DNA of 12,693 bases from an uncultured Lachnospiraceae bacterium. GTDB lineage: Bacteria; Bacillota_A; Clostridia; Lachnospirales; Lachnospiraceae. Location: NCBI GenBank assembly GCA_902795715.1, contig CADBME010000024.1, positions 1-12,693 on the forward strand. Reading direction: 5' to 3'. The position numbers were made by a program, and so were the translations under genes. Position 1 is the stretch's first letter, and each line of letters starts with the position of its first letter. Below, one piece after another: positions 10,402-12,693 of this stretch. The notes beneath the pieces were generated by a model that saw only the letters and a program-made list of their open reading frames with translations, searched no databases and had not been told where the DNA came from.

Positions 10402-10671
10402 AAACTACTCCAAATGAATCTATTTTTCTTGAAAAAATCCGGAAATAAAAGGCAATAAAAGAATACCGCATAATAATGTGCGGTAAACTTTCTCTGGCTT
10501 ATAGGTAACTTTCTATCTTGAAATGATGAACAAGTATTATTTTTTGAACGAATCCTTTCTTTATTAATATATAGTCTATAACAGAAACGTTATTTTTTCA
10601 ATATGTCAATAGTTAGAAAAATTAAAGGAATATACTATTCTTGTTGTGATATTTTTCAGGCCTCCTGATTA
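10402..10671 (-). other. dnaA leader and upstream A/T-rich spacer
   Basis: This 270-bp gap holds the dnaA ribosome site and leader, the hairpin at 10464-10485 and A/T-rich DNA at about 10536-10660. I could not pick a convincing sigma-A promoter. TTGACA is present on the minus strand at 10604-10609, but the nearest -10-like TATAGA (10575-10580) is 23 bp away. No DnaA box was found here and no protein gene is supported. Confidence 0.6.
10464..10485 (-). terminator. Terminator-like hairpin in the dnaA leader
   Basis: TACCGCA (10464-10470) and TGCGGTA (10479-10485) are perfect 7-bp arms with an 8-nt loop. On the minus strand the stem is followed at once by TTCTTTTATTGCCTTTT. It ends 62 nt upstream of the dnaA ATG. 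It could be a weak intrinsic terminator, an attenuator or a protein-binding palindrome; the sequence cannot decide. Confidence 0.45.
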
Positions 10672-10742
10672 TGTGGATAATAATAGTGGATAAGTCTCCA
10701 TAAGAAAGATATTATAAGGGCGTATGTGAATAATGTGGATAA
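10672..10742 (-). promoter_or_regulatory. DnaA boxes, dnaA-proximal group of oriC
   Basis: Minus-strand boxes are TTATCCACA at 10672-10680 and 10734-10742 (perfect), TTATTCACA at 10725-10733 and a one-mismatch TTATCCACT at 10685-10693. The boxes at 10725 and 10734 touch with no gap. The last one forms half of the inverted pair at 10729-10767. Confidence 0.9.
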
Positions 10743-10767
10743 GTTGAGAAGACTTATCCACATTATT
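10729..10767. repeat. 16-bp inverted repeat enclosing two opposed DnaA boxes
   Basis: AATAATGTGGATAAGT (10729-10744) and ACTTATCCACATTATT (10752-10767) are perfect inverted copies separated by 7 nt. Each arm contains one perfect DnaA box: minus strand 10734-10742, plus strand 10754-10762. No T-run follows on either strand, so it is not a terminator. It could extrude as a cruciform or seat two DnaA molecules symmetrically. Confidence 0.85.
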
Positions 10768-10835
10768 TTCGGGAATAGCTATTATTGTTTTTATGGGATA
10801 TATTAAAGGTTCGAACAAAGCATGTATATGTAAAA

Positions 10836-10926
10836 TGTGGATAAATGGACAATTATCCATAAGTTATACACAATATGTGGATAAGGGGATGAAAATCTGT
10901 GGATAAGTGGAAAATTCTGTGGATAA
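10836..10926 (-). promoter_or_regulatory. DnaA-box array, rpmH-proximal group of oriC
   Basis: Four perfect TTATCCACA boxes lie on the minus strand at 10836-10844, 10876-10884, 10898-10906 and 10918-10926, with steps of 40, 22 and 20 bp. Two plus-strand sites are interleaved: TTATACACA at 10864-10872 (fits consensus) and TTATCCATA at 10853-10861 (one mismatch). The array ends 50 bp before the rpmH -35 element. This is the densest box cluster in the window. Confidence 0.93.
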
Positions 10927-10976
10927 AAAATGGAAATTTTATAGATTTTCAGTATTATTTCATAAAAAAGAATTCC

Positions 10977-11005
10977 TTGACTTGACATATGTTTTTCAAT
11001 ATAAT
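10977..11005 (+). promoter_or_regulatory. sigma-A promoter for rpmH
   Basis: TTGACT (10977-10982), a 17-bp spacer and a perfect TATAAT (11000-11005). An overlapping TTGACA at 10982-10987 is only 12 bp from the -10 and so is not the working -35. Start is expected near 11012, giving a leader of about 50 nt to rpmH. DnaA boxes end just upstream, so origin state could affect it. Confidence 0.88.
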
Positions 11006-11060
11006 GGGAGTGATGCTTTTTCAGCAATAAAGAATACGAATCGAAGGAGGTGGCTTCGCT

Positions 11061-11195
11061 ATGAAAATGACATATCAGCCGAAGAAGAGACAGCGTTCTA
11101 AAGTTCACGGCTTCAGAAAGAGAATGAGCACTGCTAACGGCAGAAAAGTATTAGCAAGAAGAAGAGCAAAAGGAAGAGTAAAATTGTCAGCTTAG
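11061..11195 (+). CDS. rpmH: 50S ribosomal protein L34
   Basis: 44-aa, very basic large-subunit protein: it starts [21 protein letters not shown] and ends [12 protein letters not shown]. This is the standard L34 sequence and length, and the usual first gene on the other side of oriC from dnaA. A strong AAGGAGG (11044-11050) lies 10 nt before the ATG at 11061. A second ATG two codons later is possible but the MKMT start is the common one. A sigma-A promoter lies upstream and a terminator begins on the last base of the stop codon. It is divergent from dnaA. Confidence 0.98.
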   Translation: MKMTYQPKKRQRSKVHGFRKRMSTANGRKVLARRRAKGRVKLSA

Positions 11196-11224
11196 GCCGC
11201 AGGGGATGTGGCCTTTTCTTTTCT
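11195..11224 (+). terminator. Terminator between rpmH and rnpA
   Basis: GGCCGC (11195-11200) pairs with GTGGCC (11208-11213), with one G-U pair, around the loop AGGGGAT, followed by TTTTCTTTTCT (11214-11224). The first G is also the last base of the rpmH stop. It probably ends part of the rpmH transcripts, lowering rnpA output relative to L34. Confidence 0.82.
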
Positions 11225-11226
11225 AA

Positions 11227-11577
11227 ATGATTAAATACGAATCTTTAAAAAAGAACAGGGATTTTCGTCTGGTTTACCATTCGGGGCGGTCTAAAGTAAA
11301 TCGTCTTTTTGTCATGATTGTTAGAGAGAATGACAGGCCGGTCAACCGTTACGGGATATCTGTAAGTAAAAAAGTCGGTAACAGTGTAGTCAGGCATCGG
11401 ATAAAAAGGGTGGTTCGGGAGATCATCCGTTTAAATAATGATTACATATCGCAAGGTTATGACATTGTTATCGTTGGGCGCTCCGAATCGGCAAGCGGAG
11501 ATTATCAGAAGATGAAGAGCGCCATCAGGCATTTGTTGAATTTGCATCATCTGTTGAGTGATGATTATCCGATATGA
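11227..11577 (+). CDS. rnpA: Ribonuclease P protein component
   Basis: 116-aa basic protein that binds the RNase P RNA and helps process tRNA 5' leaders. Family features are the start [12 protein letters not shown] (6-17), [15 protein letters not shown] (41-55) and the RNR-type block [10 protein letters not shown] (56-65), in which His57 replaces the usual Asn. Length is normal. The ATG follows the T-run of the terminator within a few bases and has no adjacent ribosome site; the only purine-rich candidate (AGGGGA, 11201-11206) is in the terminator loop, about 20 nt away. Homology of the first residues still supports this start. It overlaps yidD by 4 bp (ATGA). Readthrough from the rpmH promoter is the likely source of transcript. 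Confidence 0.97.
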   Translation: MIKYESLKKNRDFRLVYHSGRSKVNRLFVMIVRENDRPVNRYGISVSKKVGNSVVRHRIKRVVREIIRLNNDYISQGYDIVIVGRSESASGDYQKMKSAIRHLLNLHHLLSDDYPI

Positions 11578-11786
11578 AAAGATTAATGATCCGATTAATA
11601 AAATTATATCAGAGATATCTTTCTCCGTTAAAAGGGCGGGCCAGCTGTATTTATATTCCAACATGTTCGCAGTATGCCCTGGAGGCGATTGAGAAATATG
11701 GCGCATTTCGCGGAGGACTTATGGCAGCCTGGAGAGTCCTGCGCTGTAATCCATTTTCCAAAGGTGGATATGATCCGGTGCCTTGA
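11574..11786 (+). CDS. yidD: Membrane protein insertion efficiency factor YidD
   Basis: 70-aa small protein that sits at the inner face of the membrane and is linked to YidC-dependent insertion. The family pattern is clear: an amphipathic start ([21 protein letters not shown]), C25 and C31 in the [19 protein letters not shown] block, and the end [14 protein letters not shown] (57-70). The start overlaps the rnpA stop (ATGA), so translation is likely coupled. yidC begins 15 bp downstream. Gene order rnpA-yidD-yidC is widely conserved. Confidence 0.96.
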   Translation: MKRLMIRLIKLYQRYLSPLKGRASCIYIPTCSQYALEAIEKYGAFRGGLMAAWRVLRCNPFSKGGYDPVP

Positions 11787-11801
11787 TTAAGGAGGATAAG
11801 T

Positions 11802-12693
11802 ATGTTATTGACCCAGTCAACGACTCCCATTATAGGTCAGATCGCGGTTTTGCTGGGATATGTTATGGAGTTTATCTTTCGAGCACTGAGTGCAGTAGGC
11901 ATTCAGAATATAGGACTCTGTATCATTATTTTTACCGTTATCGTGCGTATCTTAATGCTTCCCATGACCTATAAGCAGCAGAAGTTCAGTAAGATGAGCC
12001 AGGCTATGCAGCCTGAGATTCAGAAAATTCAGAAAAAGTACCGCGGTAAAAAAGACCAGGTCTCCATGCAGAAACAGAATGAGGAAATACAGGCTGTATA
12101 TGATAAATATGGCGTAAGCATGAGCGGAGGATGCCTCCAGCTTGTTATTCAGATGCCTATTTTCTTCGCATTGTATCAGGTTATTCGTAATATTCCCGCT
12201 TATATTCCTCAGGTTAAGGATGAGTTTCTTGCGATCGTCAATGGAATTGATGTCAGTAGTCAGGCTACTATTGAAGCTATTCAGAAAGCCGGAAAAGGAA
12301 TTGCTTCCGCTTATGTACATGTTGATAAGCTGACTGCAGGGACCAGCAGCAATCAGATTAATAAGGTTATTGATGTACTGAATTATTTTAATAAAGAATG
12401 TTGGGATGCTCTGGCTAAAGCTCTTCCTAATGCAGCTGATGTGATAACAACACACTCTGAAAAAATCATTAGGATGAATGATTTCTTTGCAGGAATCAGT
12501 GTTACTCAGATTCCGGGATGGAAGCCAAGTATCTATTGGGTGATTCCTGTTCTGGCAGCATTATTCCAATATTTTGCCGCCAAGACTATGCAGTCTCCGC
12601 AGACCGAGGGAGCCGGTTCGGATATGTCCCGTTCCATGACCATGATTATGCCATTTATGTCTTTCTTCATCTGTGTGACTACACCTGCCGGTC
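11802..12693 (+). CDS. yidC: Membrane protein insertase YidC/Oxa1 family, 3' end cut by window
   Basis: 297 codons are visible and the frame stays open to the window edge. A GGAGG ribosome site (11791-11795) precedes the ATG. There is no lipoprotein signal with a cysteine, unlike Bacillus SpoIIIJ; a hydrophobic N-terminal segment is present instead (about 8-30). The first core membrane segment (about 36-56) holds the conserved groove Arg (R49 in IVRILMLPMTYKQQ). The basic cytoplasmic coiled hairpin is at about 57-108, the second segment at about 112-131 (LQLVIQMPIFFALYQVI), the third at about 243-260 and the start of a fourth at 278-293. Between the second and third segments lie about 110 residues, much longer than in Bacillus homologues. 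YidC inserts and folds membrane proteins, alone or with SecYEG. Confidence 0.96.
   Translation, partial: MLLTQSTTPIIGQIAVLLGYVMEFIFRALSAVGIQNIGLCIIIFTVIVRILMLPMTYKQQKFSKMSQAMQPEIQKIQKKYRGKKDQVSMQKQNEEIQAVYDKYGVSMSGGCLQLVIQMPIFFALYQVIRNIPAYIPQVKDEFLAIVNGIDVSSQATIEAIQKAGKGIASAYVHVDKLTAGTSSNQINKVIDVLNYFNKECWDALAKALPNAADVITTHSEKIIRMNDFFAGISVTQIPGWKPSIYWVIPVLAALFQYFAAKTMQSPQTEGAGSDMSRSMTMIMPFMSFFICVTTPAG

Noticed and set aside
10575..10609. dnaA promoter candidate TTGACA with TATAGA
   Set aside because: The spacer is 23 bp, too long for sigma-A; the alternative TTGAAA gives 15 bp. Neither is good enough to annotate.
10729..10767. Intrinsic terminator of either strand
   Set aside because: The stem is strong but no T-run follows on either side, and the arms are built from DnaA boxes.
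10669..11108. Two minus-strand frames of 63 and 101 codons between dnaA and rpmH
   Set aside because: They read through DnaA boxes and the rpmH promoter and gene, so they are chance frames in origin DNA.
11431..12455. Minus-strand frames opposite rnpA, yidD and yidC
   Set aside because: Antisense to well-supported plus-strand genes.

Overview
The window is the replication-origin neighbourhood of a low-to-moderate GC Firmicute chromosome. The gene order (gyrA, gyrB, recF, S4-domain gene, dnaN, dnaA, oriC, rpmH, rnpA, yidD, yidC), the protein styles and the clean TTATCCACA boxes suggest Clostridia, most likely Lachnospiraceae. That placement comes from recognising protein sequences, not from a database search.

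Layout. Positions 1-71 hold the 5' part of a tRNA-Ser(GCU) on the minus strand, with its own sigma-A type promoter at 132-160. Positions 193-1650 hold a two-gene set for an iron-sulfur (class I) fumarase: alpha subunit, then beta subunit, minus strand. A hairpin terminator at 1681-1721 separates it from gyrA (1753-4272) and gyrB (4306-6243). Upstream come recF (overlapping gyrB by 8 bp), a small S4-domain gene, dnaN and dnaA, all on the minus strand and tightly packed. The divergent plus-strand group is rpmH, rnpA, yidD and yidC; yidC runs off the right edge.

The origin is bipartite. One DnaA-box array lies upstream of dnaA (10672-10926) and the other lies between dnaA and dnaN (8796-8969). 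The dnaA-dnaN gap carries a textbook basal unwinding module: a DnaA box, a G-rich tract, five perfect TAG DnaA-trios and an A/T-only stretch. Genes on both sides point away from the origin, so they are co-directional with replication on both arms.

Together the genes cover initiation (DnaA), the sliding clamp (DnaN), repair of gaps at forks (RecF), supercoiling (GyrA/GyrB), ribosome and RNase P parts (L34, RnpA) and membrane protein insertion (YidD, YidC). The fumarase pair is the one metabolic insert. I found no mobile element, CRISPR array, phage gene or obviously new system. The points worth a second look are regulatory: the trio module, a 16-bp inverted pair of DnaA boxes, a terminator-like hairpin in the dnaA leader, an rpmH terminator set against an rnpA start that has no normal ribosome site, and some residue-level oddities.
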